Assembly: GCF_051020955.1 (NCBI RefSeq)
Contig: NW_027476547.1
Location: forward strand, 1-64,000
DNA length: 64,000 bases
Origin: Megalopta genalis
Taxonomy: Eukaryota; Arthropoda; Insecta; Hymenoptera; Halictidae
Direction: 5' to 3'
This document shows positions 41,461-55,623 of this stretch, piece by piece (the stretch's first letter is position 1; each line of letters begins with the position of its first letter). Below the pieces are notes generated by a model. That model was not told the DNA's origin and made no database searches. It saw nothing but the letters and a program-made list of their open reading frames with translations. The translations under genes were made by a program, and so were the position numbers.

Positions 41461-41966
41461 AAACACATGGTTTAGCTTCAAATACATGTGATATACATGA
41501 TTTAGCTTCAACTGCATGCGAAACAAACGAGTTAGCTTCAAATCCATGCGAAACACATGATTCAGCTGCAAATCAATGCGAAGTAGAAGGCTCAGCTTCA
41601 AATCCATGCTATCAAATGCTTTAGCTTCAAATAATAGTGATGTACATGATTTAGCTTCAACTGCATGCGCAACAATCGAGTTAGTTTCAAATCCATGCGA
41701 AACACATGATTTAGCTTCAAATTCATTAGAAACACATGGTTTAGCTTAATATTCATGCGAAATAAATGGTTCAGCTCCAAATACTAATGATATAGATGAC
41801 TTAGCTTCAACTTCATGTGAAACAAACGTGTTAGCTTCAAAATCAAGCGAAACAAATGGTTCAGCTTCAAATGAATGCGAAGTAGAAGGCTTAGCTTCAA
41901 ATCCATGCGAAACACATGATTTAGCTTCAAATCAATGCGAAGTAGAAGGCTTAGCTCCAAATCCAT
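40906..41966 (+). repeat. Segmental duplication D9, copy 2
   Basis: Partner of 37187-38247. To the right, from about 42151, similarity passes to the segment at 28954-29640 (offset 13197), with a net 90 bp (three-monomer) change on the way. Confidence 0.8.
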
Positions 41967-44564
41967 GCGAATCAAATGGTTTAGTTTCAAATACTTGTGA
42001 TATACATGATATAGCTTCAACTGCATTGCGAAACATACGAGTTAGCTTCAAATCCATGCGAAACACATGATTTAGCTTCAAATCAATGCGAAGTAGGTGG
42101 CTTTGTTTCAAATCCATGCAAAACAAATGGTTTAGCGTCAAATACATGTTTTATATATGATTTAGCTGTAACTGCATGCGGAACAAACGAGTTGGCTTCA
42201 AATCCAAGCGAAACACATGATGTAGCTTCAAATCAATGCGAAGTAGAAGGCTTAGCTTCAAATCCATCTGAAACGAATAGTTTAACTTCAAATACTGGTG
42301 ATATACATGATTTAGCTTCAACTGCACCTGACACAAACGTGTTAGCTTCCAATTCAAGCGAAACACATGATTTAGCTTCAAATCAATGCGAAGAAGAAGG
42401 CTTAGCTTCAAATCCATGCGAATCAAATGGTTTAGCTTCAATTACATGTGATATACATGATTTCGCTTCAACTGCATGCGAAACAAATGAGTTAGCTTCA
42501 AATACTTGTGATATTCATGATTTAGCTTCAAATGCAGGCGAAACAAACGTATTAGTTTCAAATTCTAACGAAACACATGATTTAGCATCAAATCAATGCG
42601 AAGTAGAAGGCTCAGCTTCAAATCAATGCGAATCAAATGGTTTAGCTTCAAATCAATTCGAAGTAGAAGGATTAGCTTCAAATCCATGCGATACAATTGA
42701 TTTAGCATCAGATTCATGCGATATAAGTGATATAGCTTCAAATGCGGGAGAAACAAACGAGTTAGCTTCAAATCCATGCGAAACACATGATTTAGCATCA
42801 AATCAATGCGAAGTAGAAGGCTCAGCTTCAAGTCCATGCGAATCAAATGGTTTAGCTTCAAATACATGTGATATACATGATTTAGCTTCAACTGCACCTG
42901 AAACAAACGTGTTAGCTTCAAACTCATGATTTAGCTTCAAATCAATGCGCAGAAGAAGGCTTAGCTTCAAATCCATGCGAATCAAATGGTTTAGCTTCAA
43001 TTACATGTGATATACATGATTTCGCTTCAAATGCATGCGAAACAAATGAGTTAGCTTCAAATACTTGTGATATTCATGATTTAGCTTCAAATGCAGGCGA
43101 AACCATCGAGTTAGTTTCAAATCCATGCGAAACACATGATACAGCTTCAAATCAATGCGAAGTAGAAGGCTCAGATTGAAATCCATGCGAATGAAGTTGT
43201 TTGGCTTCAAATACATGTGATATACATGATTTAACTCCAACTGCATTCGAAACAAACCATTTATTTTCAAATCCAACCGAAACACATGATTTAGCTTCAA
43301 ATCAATGCGAAGTAGAAGGCTTGGCTTCAAATCCATGCAAAACAAATGGTTTCGCTTCGAATACTTGTGACATACATGATTTAGCTTCAACTGCATGCGA
43401 AACAAACCATTTATTTTCAAATCCAACCGAAACACATGATTTAGCTTCAAATCAATGCGAAGTAGAAGGCTTAGCTTCAAATCCAAACAAAACAAATGGT
43501 TTCGCTGCGAATGCTTGTGACATACATGATTTAGCTTCAACTGCATGCGAAACAAACGAGTTAGGTTCAAATACAGGCGATTCACATGATTTAGCTTCAA
43601 ATCAATGCGAGGTAGGAGGGTTAGCTTCAAATCCATCTGAAACGAGTAGTTTAACTTCAAATACTGGTGATATACATGATTTAGCTTCAACTGCACCTGA
43701 AACAAACGTGTTAGCTTCAAATTCAAGCGAAACGCATGATTCAGTTTCAAATCAATGCGAAGTAGATGGCTTTGTTTCAAATCCATGCGACACGAATAGT
43801 TTAACGTCAAATACATGTTTTATATATGATTTAGCTTTAACTGCATGCGGAACAAACGAGTTGGTTTCAAATCCAAGCGAAACACATGATGTAGCTTCAA
43901 ATCAATGCTATGTAGAAGGTTTAGTTTCAAATCCATGCGAATCATACGATTTAGGATAAGATACTTGCGATAGAAGTGATATAGCATCAAATGCAGACGA
44001 ATCAATCGAGTTAGCTTCAAAATCCATGCGATGTACAAGATTCAGCTACAAATCAATGCGATGTAGAAGGCTTAGCTTCAAATCGATGCGGAACAAATGA
44101 TTGAGCTTCAAACACTTCGGATATAGGTGATATAGCTTCAACTGCAGGCGAAACAAACGAGTTAACTTCAAATCCATGCGAAACACGTGATTTAGCTGCA
44201 AATCAATGCGATGTAGAACGGTTAGCTTCATATCCATGCGAAACAAATGATTTAGCATCAGATACTTGCGATATACATGATATAGCTTCAAATGCAGGGG
44301 AAACAAACGAGTTAGCTTCAAATCCAAACGAAACACATGATTTAGCATCAGATACTTGCGATATGCATGATATAGCTTCAAATGCAGGGGAAACAAACGA
44401 GTTAGCTTCAAATCCAAACGAAACACATGATTTAGCTTCAAATCAATGCGATGTAGAAGGTTTTGCTTCGAATCCATGCGAAACAAATGATTTAGCTTCC
44501 AACAATTGGTATATAAGTGATATAGCTTCAAATGCAGACGAAACAATCGAGTTAGCTTCAAAAT

Positions 44565-45430
44565 CCATGCGAAACAAATGATTTAGCTTCAGATATTTGC
44601 GATATAAGTGATATAGCTTCAAATGCAGACGAAACAAACGAGTTAGCTTCATATGCTTGCGAAACACAAGATTTAGATGCAAACCAATGCGATGTAGAAG
44701 GTTTAGCTTCAAATCCATGCGTAACAAATGATTTAGCATCAGATACTTGCGATATATGTGACGTAGCTTCAAATGCAGGGGAAAGAAACGAGTTAGCTTC
44801 AAATTCAAGCGAATCACATGATTTAGCTTCAAATCAATGCGATGTAGAAGGTTTAGCTTCAAATCCATGCGAAACCAATGATTTGATTTCAGATGCTTGC
44901 GATATAAGTGATCTAGCTTCAAATGCAGACGAAACAAACGAGTTAGCTTCATATCCTTGCGAAACACATGATTTAGATGCAAATCAATGCGATGTAGAAG
45001 GTTTAGCTTCAAATCCATGCGTAACAAAAGATTTAGCATCAGATACTTGCGATATATGTGACATAGCTTCAAATGCAGGGGAAACAAACGAGTTAGCTTC
45101 AAATTCAAGCGAATCACATGATTTAGCTTCAAATCAATGCGATGTAGAAGGTTTAGCTTCAAATAAACGCGAAACAAAAGATTTAGCTTCAAGCACTTGG
45201 GATATACGTGATATAGCTTCAAATGCAGACGAAAAAAAAGAGTTAGCTTCAAATCCATGCAAATCACATGATTAAGCTTCAAATAAATGTAGCAGGTTTA
45301 GTTTCAAATCCATACGACACAAATGATTTAGCTTGAGATACTTGCGATATAAGTGATATAGCTTCAAATGCTGACGAAACAAACGAGTTAGTTCCAAATC
45401 CATGCGAAACACATGATGTAGCTGCAAATC
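44565..45430 (+). repeat. Family B segmental duplication E1, copy 1
   Basis: Matches 49029-49894 at offset 4464, including the shortened monomer reading AAATAAATGTAGCAGG near 45281. Confidence 0.8.
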
Positions 45431-46519
45431 CATGCGATACAAATGATTTAGCATCAGATACTTGCGATATATGTGACGTAGCTTCAAATTCAGGGGAAAC
45501 AAACGAGTTAGCTTCAAATTCAAGCGAATCACATGATTTAGCTTCAAATCAATGCGATGTAGAAGGTTTAGATTCAAATCCAAGCGAAACACATGATTTA
45601 GCTCCAAATCATTGCGTGAAGGTTTAGCTTCAAATCCATGCGAAACAAATGAATTAGCTTCAAACACTTGGGATATAAGTGATATAGCTTCAAATGCAGA
45701 CGAAACTGACGAGTTAGCTTCAAAATCCGTGCGATTCACATGATTTAGCTTCAAATAAATGCGATGTAGAATGTTTAGTTTCAAATCCAAGCGAAACACA
45801 TGATTTAGCTTCAAATCAATGCGATGTAGAAGGATTTCCTTCGAATCCATGCGAAACAAATGATTTAGTTGCAAATACTTGGGATATGAGAGATATAGCT
45901 TCAAATGCAGACGAAACAAACGAGTTAGCTTCAAATGCTTGCGAAACACATGACTTGGCTCTAAATCAATGGGATGTAGAAGGTTTAGCTTGAAATCCAT
46001 GCGAAACGAATGATTTAGCATCAGATACATGCGATATAAATCATATTGCTCGAAATGCAGGGGAAACAAACGAGTTAGCATCAAATCCATGGAAAACACA
46101 TGATTTAGCTTCAACTCAATGGGATGTAGAAGGTTTAGCTTCAAATCCAAGCGAAACACATGATTTAGCTGCAAATCAATGCGATGTAGAAGGTTTACCT
46201 TCAAATCCATGCGTAACAAATGATTTAGCATCAGATACATGCGATATATGTGACGTAGCTTCAAATGCAGGGGAAAGAAACGAGTTAGCTTCAAATTCAA
46301 GCGAATCACATGATTCAGCTTCAAATCAATGCGATGGAGAAGGTTTAACTTCAAATCAACGCGAAACAAAAGATTTAGCTTCAAGCACTTGGAATATACG
46401 TGATATAGCTTCAAATGCAGACGAAACAAACGAGTTAGCTTCAAATCCATGCAAAACACATGATTAAGCTTCAAATCAATGCTATGTAGCAGGGTTAGCT
46501 TCAAATCCATGCGACGCAA
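45272..46519 (-). other. Open frame of 415 codons, judged non-coding
   Basis: Minus-strand frame of leucine- and basic-rich decapeptides. Part of it recurs in a shorter frame at 47132-47674, broken there by a one-base deletion in the 1231 bp duplicate. The duplicates do not preserve the frame. Confidence 0.85.
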
Positions 46520-47598
46520 ATGATCTAGCTACAGATACTTGCGATATAAGTGATGTAGCTTGAAAGGCAGACAAAACAAACGAGTTAGATTCATATCCAA
46601 GCGAAACACATGATTAAGCTTCAAATCAATGCGATGTGGAAGGTTTAGCTTTAATTCCATGCGAAACAAATGATTTAGCTTCAAATACTTGGGATATGAG
46701 TGACATAGCTTCAAATGCAGACGAAACAAACGAGTTAGCTGTAAATCCTTGCGAAACAGATGACTTGGCTCTAAATCAATGCGATGTAGAAGGTTTAGCT
46801 TCAAATCCAAGCGAAACACATGATTTAGATTCAAATCATTGCTCTGTAGAAGGCTTTGTTTCAAATCCTTGCGAAACAAATGATTCAGCTTCAAACAATT
46901 GGTATATAAGTGATATAGCTTCAAATGCAGACGAAACTGACGAGTTAGCTTCAAAATCCGTGCGATTCACATGATTTAGCTTCAAATAAATGCGATGTAG
47001 AATGTTTAGCTTCAAATCCAAGCGAAACATATGATTTAGCTTCAAATCAATGCGATGTAGAAGGATTTCCTTCGAATCCATGCGAAACAAATGATTTAGT
47101 TGCAAATACTTGGGATATGAGAGATATAGCTTCAAATGCAGACGAACAAACGAGTTAGCTTCAAATGCTTGCGAAACACATGACTTGGCTCTAAATCAAT
47201 GGGATGTAGAAGGTTTAGCTTGAAATCCATGCGAAACGAATGATTTAGCATCAGATACATGCGATATAAATCATATTGCTCGAAATGCAGGGGAAACAAA
47301 CGAGTTAGCATCAAATCCATGGAAAACACATGATTTAGCTTCAACTCAATGGGATGTAGAAGGTTTAGCTTCAAATCCAAGCGAAACACATGATTTAGCT
47401 GCAAATCAATGCGATGTAGAAGGTTTACCTTCAAATCCATGCGTAACAAATGATTTAGCATCAGATACATGCGATATATGTGACGTAGCTTCAAATGCAG
47501 GGGAAAGAAACGAGTTAGCTTCAAATTCAAGCGAATCACATGATTCAGCTTCAAATCAATGCGATGGAGAAGGTTTAACTTCAAATCAACGCGAAACA
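45672..47598 (+). repeat. Tandem duplication with a 1231 bp period
   Basis: 45672-46368 recurs at 46903-47598. The offset falls from 1231 to 1230 at about 47144, where a GAAAC has lost one A. Confidence 0.8.
46459..46935 (+). repeat. Family B segmental duplication, copy 1
   Basis: Matches 55312-55788 at offset 8853; shared markers are TAGCAGGGTTAGC and a monomer with CATTGCTCTGTAGAAGG. Confidence 0.75.
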
Positions 47599-49028
47599 AA
47601 TTATTTAGCTTCCAACAATTGGTATATAAGTGATATAACTTCAAATGCAGACGAAACAAACGAGTTAGCTTCAAAATCCATGTGAAACAAATGATTTAGC
47701 TTCAGATACTTGCGATATAAGTGATATAGCTTCAAATGCTGGAGAAACAAACGAGTTACTTTCAAATCCATGCAAAACACATTATTTTTCCTCAAATACT
47801 TGCGATATAAGTGATATAGCTTCATTTGAAGACGAAACAAACGAGTTAGCTTCAAATCTATTCGATGTAGAAGGTTTAGCTTCAAATCCATGCGAAACCA
47901 ATGATTTGGCTTCAGATGCTTGCCATATAAGTGATCTAGCTTCAAATGCAGACGAAACAAACGAGTTAGCTTCATATCCTAGCGAAACACATGATTTAGA
48001 TGCAAATCAATGCGATGTAGAAGGTTTAGCTTCAACTCCATGCGAAACAAATGATTTAGGATCTGGTACTTGCGATATAATTGATATAGCTTAAAATGCA
48101 GGGGAAACTAACGAGTTACCTTCAAATCCATGACAAACACATGATTTAGCTGCAAATCAATGCTATGTAGGAGGTTTAGTTTCAAATCCATGCGAAACAT
48201 ACGATTTAGGATCAGATCCTTGCGATAGAAGTGATGTAGCTTAAAATTCAGGACAAACAATCGAGTTAGCTACAAATCCATGCGATGCACAAGATTCAGC
48301 TGCAAATCAATGCGATGTAGTAGGTTTAGCTTCAAATCCATGCGGAACAAATGATTGAGCTTCAAACACTTCGGATATAGGTGATATTGCTTCAACTGCA
48401 GGCGAAACAAACGAGTTAAGTTCAAATCCATGCGAAACACATGATTTAGCTGCAAATCAATGCGATGTTGAAGGTTTAGCTTCAAATCATTGCGAAACAA
48501 ATGATTTAGCATCAGGTACTTGCGATATAAGTGATATAGCTTCAAATGCAGGGGAAACAAACGAGTTAGCTTCAAATCCAAACGAAACACATGATTTAGC
48601 TTCAAATCAATGCGATGTAGAAGGTTTTGCTTCGAATCCATGCGAAACAAATGATTTAGCTTCCAACAATTGGTATATAAGTGATATAGCTTCAAACGCA
48701 GACGAAACAATCGAGTTAGCTTCAAAATCCATGAGATACACATCATTTAGCTTCAGCTCGATGCGAAGTAGAAAGTTTAGATTCAAATCCATGCGAAACA
48801 AACGATTTAGCTTCAGATTCTTGCGATTTAAGTGATATAGCTCCAAATGCTGGCGAAACAAACGAGTTAGCTTTAAATCCAAGCAAGACACATGATTTAG
48901 CTTCAAATCAATGCGATGTAGAAGGATTAGCTTCAAATAGAAGCGAAGCAAATGATTGAGCTTCAAACACTTGGGATATATGTGATATAGCTTCAAATGC
49001 AGACGAAACAAACGAGTTAGCTTCAAAT

Positions 49029-49894
49029 CCATGCGAAACAAATGATTTAGCTTCAGATACTTGCGATATAAGTGATATAGCTTCAAATGCAGACGAAACA
49101 AACGAGTTAGCTTCATATGCTTGCGAAACACAAGATTTAGATGCAAATCAATGCGATGTAGAAGGTTTAGCTTCAAATCCATGCGTAACAAATGATTTAG
49201 CATCAGATACTTGCGATATATGTGACGTAGCTTCAAATGCAGGGGAAACAAACGAGTTAGCTTCAAATTCAAGCCAATCACATGATTTAGTTTCAAATCA
49301 ATGCGATGTAGAAGGTTTAGCTTCAAATCCATGCGAAACCAATGATTTGATTTCAGATGCTTGCGATATAAGTGATCTAGCTTCAAATGCATACGAAACA
49401 AACGAGTTAGCTTCATATCCTTGCGAAACACATGATTTAGATGCAAATCAATGCGATGTAGAAGGTTTAGCTTCAAATCCATGCGTAACAAAAGATTTAG
49501 CATCAGATACTTGCGATATATGTGACATAGCTTCAAATGCAGGGGAAACAAACGAGTTAGCTTCAAATTCAAGCGAATCACATGATTTAGCTTCAAATCA
49601 ATGCGATGTAGAAGGTTTAGCTTCAAATAAACGCGAAACAAAAGATTTAGCTTCAAGCACTTGGGATATAGGTGATATAGCTTCAAATGCAGACGAAAAA
49701 AAAGAGTTAGCTTCAAATCCATGCAAATCACATGATTAAGCTTCAAATAAATGTAGCAGGTATAGCTTGAAATCCATACGACACAAATGATTTAGCTTGA
49801 GATACTTGCGATATAAGTGATATAGCTTCAAATGCTGACGAAACAAACGAGTTAGTTCCAAATCCATGCGAAACACATGATGTAGCTGCAAATC
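49029..49894 (+). repeat. Family B segmental duplication E1, copy 2
   Basis: Partner of 44565-45430; diverges at about 49895. Confidence 0.8.
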
Positions 49895-50102
49895 AATGCG
49901 ATGTAGAAGGTTCAGCTTCAAATCCATGCGACACAAATGACTTAGCATCAGATACATGCGATATAACTCATATAGCTCCAAATGCAGGGGAAACAAACGA
50001 GTTAGCATCAAATCCATGGAAAACACATGGTTTAGATACAAATAAATGGGATGTAGAAGGTTTAGCTTCAAATCCAAGCGAAACACATGATTTAGCTTCA
50101 AA

Positions 50103-51452
50103 TCATTGCGATGTAGAAGGCTTTGTTTCAAATCCATGCGAAACAAATGATTCAGCTTCAAACAATTGGTATATAAGTAATATAGTTTCAAATACAGACG
50201 AATCAAACCAGTTAGCTTCAAAATTCATGCGATACACATCATTTAGCTTCAAATAGATGAGAAGTAGAAGCCTTAGCTTCAAATCCATGCGACACAAATG
50301 ATTTAGCTCAAATACTTGCGATATAAGTGATATAGCATCAAATGCATACGAATCAATCGAGTTAGCTTCAAAATCCATGCGTTCCACATGATTTAGCTTC
50401 AAATCAATGCGAAGTAGAAGGCTTAGCTTCAAATCGATGCGGAACAATTGATTGAGCTTCAAACACTTCGGATATAGGTGATATAGGTTCAACTGCAGGC
50501 GAAGCAACCGAGTTAACTTCAAATCCATGCGAAACACATGATTTAGCTGCAATTCAATGCGATGTAGAAGGTTTAGCTTCAAATCAATGCGAAAGAAATG
50601 ATTTAGCATCAGAAACTTGCGATATAAGTGATATAGGTTCAAATGCAGGAGAGACAAACGAGTTAGCTTCAAATCCAAACGAAACACATGATTTAGCTTC
50701 AAATCAATACGATGTAGAAGGTTTAGCTTCAGATCCAAGCGAAACACATGATTTAGCTCCAAATCATTGCGATGTAGAAGGTTTAGCTTCAAATCCATGC
50801 GAAACAAATGATTTAGCTTCAGATACTTGCGATTTAAGTGATATAGCTCCAAATGCTGGCGAAACAAACGAGTTAGCTTTAAATCCAAGCAAGACACATG
50901 ATTTAGCTTCAAATCAATGCGATGTAGAAGGATTAGCTTCAAATAGAAGCGAAGCAAATGAATGAGCTTCAAACACTTGTGATGTATGTCATATAGCTTC
51001 AAATGCAGACGCAACAAACGAGTTAGCTGCAAATCCATGCGAAACACGTGATTTAGATGCAAATCGATACGATGCTGATTGTTTAGTTGCAAATCCATGC
51101 AAAACAAATAATTTAGCTCAAATACTTGCGATATAAGTGATATAGCATCAAATGCATACGAATCAATCGAGTTAGCTTCAAAATCCATGCGTTCCACATG
51201 ATTTAGCTTCAAATCAATGCGAAGTAGAAGGCTTAGCTTCAAATCGATGCGGAACAATTGATTGAGCTTCAAACACTTCGGATATAGGTGATATAGCTTC
51301 AACTGCAGGCGAAACAACCGAGTTAACTTCAAATTCATGCGAAACACATGATTTAGCTGCAATTCAATGCGATGTAGAAGGTTTAGCTTCAAATCCATGC
51401 GAAACAAATGAATTAGCTTCAAACACTTGGGATATAAGTGATATAGCTTCAA
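50103..51452 (-). other. Longest open frame (449 codons), judged non-coding
   Basis: A minus-strand ATG-to-stop frame made only of decapeptide repeats. It begins in the frame that reads LKLNHVFRMD-type units and switches to FEANSFVSPA-type units wherever a 29 or 31 bp monomer shifts the register, which a selected repeat protein would not tolerate so freely. There is no signal peptide, domain or flanking unique exon. The frame stays open because two minus frames of the monomer contain few stop-like codons. An automated gene caller may report it as a hypothetical protein; I see no support for that. Confidence 0.85.
50307..50396 (+). repeat. Paired 29 bp and 31 bp monomers
   Basis: A 29 bp unit starting GCTCAAATACTTGCG is followed, one normal monomer later, by a 31 bp unit starting GCTTCAAAATCC and containing GCGTTCCAC. 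The length changes cancel. The same trio recurs near 51117, 52077, 56252, 58296, 59767, 60487 and 62530, so it is one ancestral arrangement that was amplified. Confidence 0.75.
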
Positions 51453-52650
51453 ATGCAGACGAAACTAACGAGTTAGCTTCAAAATCCGTGCGATTCACAT
51501 GATTTAGCTTCAAATAAATGCGATGTAGAATGTTTAGATTCAAATCCAAGCGAAACACATGATTTATCTTCAAATCAATGCGATGTAGAAGGTTTTGCTT
51601 CGAATCCATGCGAAACAAATAATTTAGCTTCCAACAATTGGTATATAAGTGATATAACTTCAAATGCAGACGAAACAAACGAGTTAGCTTCAGATCCAAG
51701 CGAAACACATGATTTAGCTCCAAATCATTGCGATGTAGAAGGTTTAGCTTCAAATCCAAGCGAAACAAATGATTTAGCTTCAGATACTTGCGATTTAAGT
51801 GATATAGCTCCAAATGCTGGCGAAACAAACGAGTTAGCTTTAAATCCAAGCAAGACACATGATTTAGCTTCAAATCAATGCGATCTAGAAGGATTAGCTT
51901 CAAATAGAAGCGAAGCAAATGAATGAGCTTCAAACACTTGTGATGTATGTGAAATAGCTTCAAATGCAGACGCAACAAACGAGTTAGCTGCAAATCCATG
52001 CGAAACACATGATTTAGATGCAAATCGATACGATGCTGATTGTTTAGTTGCAAATCCATGCAAAACAAATGATTTAGCTCAAATACTTGCGATATAAGTG
52101 ATATAGCATCAAATGCATACGAATCAATCGAGTTAGCTTCAAAATCCATGCGTTCCACATGATTTAGCTTCAAATCAATGCGAAGTAGAAGGCTTAGCTT
52201 CAAATCGATGCGGAACAATTTGATTGAGCTTCAAACACTTCGGATATAGGTGATATAGCTTCAACTGCAGGCGAAACAACCGAGTTAACTTCAAATCCAT
52301 GCGAAACACATGATTTAGCTGCAATTCAATGCGATGTAGAAGGTTTAGCTTCAAATCCATGCGAAACAAATGAATTAGCTTCAAACACTTGGGATATAAG
52401 TGATATAGCTTCAAATGCAGACGAAACTAACGAGTTAGCTTCAAAATCCGTGCGATTCACATGATTTAGCTTCAAATAAATGCGATGTAGAATGTTTAGA
52501 TTCAAATCCAAGCGAAACACATGATTTAGCTTCAAATCAATGCGATGTAGAAGGTTTTGCTTTGAATCCATGCGAAACAAATAATTTAGCTTCCAACAAT
52601 TGGTATATAAGTGATATAACTTCAAATGCAGCCGAAACAAACGAGTTAGT
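50728..52650 (+). repeat. Tandem duplication with a 961 bp period (two full copies)
   Basis: 50728-51688 is followed directly by its near copy 51689-52650. 961 is 32 monomers plus one base. One copy has an extra T near 52219 (ACAATTTGATTG against ACAATTGATTG). Direct adjacency makes this one of the clearest recent tandem events in the window. Confidence 0.83.
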
Positions 52651-53573
52651 TTCAAATCCATGCAAAACACATGATTTTTCCTCAAATACTTGCGATATAA
52701 GTGATATAGCTTCATTTGAAGACGAAACAAACGAGTTAGCTTCAAATCTATTCGATGTAGAAGGTTTAGCTTCAAATCCATGCGAAACCAATGATTTGGC
52801 TTCAGATGCTTGCCATATAAGTGATCTCGCTTCAAATGCAGACGAAACAAACGAGTTAGCTTCATATCCTAGTGAAACACATGATTTAGATGCAAATCAA
52901 TGCGATGTAGAAGGTTTAGCTTCAACTCCATGCGATACAAATGATTTAGTACCTGGTACTTGCGATATAATTGATATAGCTTCAAATGCAGGCGAAACAA
53001 ACGAGTTAGCTTCAAAATCCATGCGATACACATCATTTAGCATCAGCTCGATGCGAAGTAGAAGGTTTAGATTCAAATCCTTGCGAAACAAATGATTTAG
53101 CTTCAGATACTTGCGATTTAAGTGATATAGCTCTAAATGCTGGCGAAACAAACGAGTTAGCTTTAAATCCAAGCAAGGCACATGATTTAGCTTCAATTCA
53201 ATGCGATGTAGAAGGATTAGCTTCAAATAGAAGCGAAGCAAATGAATGAGCTTCAAACACTTGGGATGTATGTGATATAGCTTCAAATGCAGACGAAACA
53301 AACGAGTTAGCTTCATATCCTTGCGAAACACATGATTTAGATGCAAACCAATGCGATGTAGAAGGTTTAGCTTCAAATCCATGCGTAACAAATGATTTAG
53401 CATCAGATACTTGCGATATATGTGACGTAGCTTCAAATGCAGGGGAAACAAACGAGTTAGCTTCAAATTCAAGCGAATGACATGATTTAGCTTCAAATCA
53501 ATGCGATGTAGAAGATTTAACTTCAAATCAACGCGAAACAAAAGATTTAGCTTCAAGCACTTGGGATATACGT

Positions 53574-54830
53574 GATATAGCTTCAAATGCAGACGAAACT
53601 AACGAGTTAGCTTCAAAATCCGTGCGATTCACATGATTTAGCTTCAAAAAAATGCAATGTAGAATGTTTAGATTCAAATCCAAGCGAAACACATGATTTA
53701 GCTTCAAATCAATGCGATGTAGAAGGTTTTGCTTCGAATCCATGCGAAACAAATGATTTAGCTTCCAACAATTGGTATATAAGCGATATAACTTCAAATG
53801 CAGACGAAACAAACGAGTTAGCTTCAAAATCCATGCGATACACATCATTTAGCATCGGCTCGATGCGAAGTAGAAGGTTTAGGTTCAAATCCATGTGAAA
53901 CAAATGATTTAGCTTCAGATACTTGCGATTTAAGTGATATAGCTCTAAATGCTGGCGAAACAAACGAGTTAGCTTTAAATCCAAGCAAGGCACATGATTT
54001 AGCTTCAAATCAATGCGATGTAGAAGGATTAGCTTCAAATAGAAGCGAAGCAAATGAATGAGCTTCAAACACTTGGGATGTATGTGATATAGCTTCAAAT
54101 GCAGACGAAACAAACGAGTTAGCTTCAAATCCATGCGAAACAAATGATTTAGCTTCAGATACATGCGATATAAGTGATATAGCTTCAAATGCAGGAGAAA
54201 CAAACGAGTTAGTTTCAAATCCATGCAAAACACATGATTTTTCCTCAAATACTTCCGATATAAGTGATGTAGCTTCAAATGAAGACGAAACAATCGTGTT
54301 AGCTGCAAATCTATTCGATGTAGAAGGTTTAGCTTCAAATCCATGTGAAACCAATGATTTGGCTTCAGATGCTTGCGATATACGTGATGTAGCTTCAAAT
54401 GCAGACGAAACAACCGAGTTAGCTTCATATCCTTGCGAAACACATGATTTAGATGCAAACCAATGCGATGTAGAAGGTTTAGCTTCAAATCCATGCGTAA
54501 CAAATGATTTAGCATCAGATACTTGCGATATATGTGACGTAGCTTCAAATGCAGGGGAAACAAACGAGTTAGCTTCAAATTCAAGCGAATCACATGATTT
54601 AGCTTCAAATCAATGCGATGTAGAAGGTTTAGCTTGAAATCCACGCGAAACAAATGATTGAGCTACAAATAAATGCGAACTAGATGTCCTAGCTTCAAAT
54701 CCATGCGAATCAAGTGATTTAGCTTCAGATACTTCCGATATAAGCGATATAGCATCAAATGCATGCGAAAAAAACGAGTTAGCTACAAATCCATGCGACA
54801 CACATGATTTAGCTACAAATCAATGCGATG
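53574..54830 (+). repeat. Family B segmental duplication E5, copy 1
   Basis: Nearly identical to 56786-58042 (offset 3212) and 61022-62278 (offset 7448). Similarity ends where GATGTAGAAGG has become GATGTAAAGG near 54828. Confidence 0.85.
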
Positions 54831-55623
54831 TAAAGGTTTAGCTTCAAATCCATGCGGAACAACTCATTTAGCTTCAAACACTCGGGATATAAGTGATATG
54901 GCTTCAAATGCAGACGAAACAGACGAGTAAGCTTCAAATCCATGCGAGACACAGGATTTAGCTGCAAATCAATACGATGTAGAAGGTTTAGCTTCAAATC
55001 CATGCGAAACAAATGATTAAGATTCAAACAGTTGGGATATAGGCTATATAGCTTCAAATGCTGCCGAAACAAACCAGTTAGCTTCAATTCAATACGTAAC
55101 ACATGATTTAGCTTAAAATTGATGCGAAACACATCTATTAGCTTCAAATTCGTGCGAAACACATGATTTAGATTCAAATCAATGCGATGTAGAAGGTTTT
55201 GCTTCAAATCCATGCGAAACTAATGATTTAGCATCAGATAATTGCGATATAAGTGATATAGCTTCAAATGCAAGGGAAACAAACGAGTTAGCATCAAATC
55301 AAAGCGAAACACATGATTAAGCTTCAAATCAATGCTATGTAGCAGGGTTAGCTTCAAATCCATGCGACGCAAATGATCTAGCTACAGATACTTGCGATAT
55401 AAGTGATGTAGCTTGAAAGGCAGACTAAACAAACGAGTTAGCTTCATATCCAAGCGAAACACATGATTAAGCTTCAAATCAATGCGATGTGGAAGGTTTA
55501 GCTTTAATTCCATGCGAAACAAATGATTTAGCTTCAAATACTTGGGATATGAGTGACATAGCTTCAAATGCAGACGAAACAAACGAGTTAGCTTTAAATC
55601 CTTGCGAAACAGATGACTTGGCT

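Noticed and set aside
45272..51452. Leucine-rich or pentapeptide-repeat genes on the minus strand
   Set aside because: The LKLNHVFRMD-type units do not fit the leucine-rich repeat or pentapeptide patterns. Frames switch between two registers, and duplicates of the same DNA do not keep the frame.
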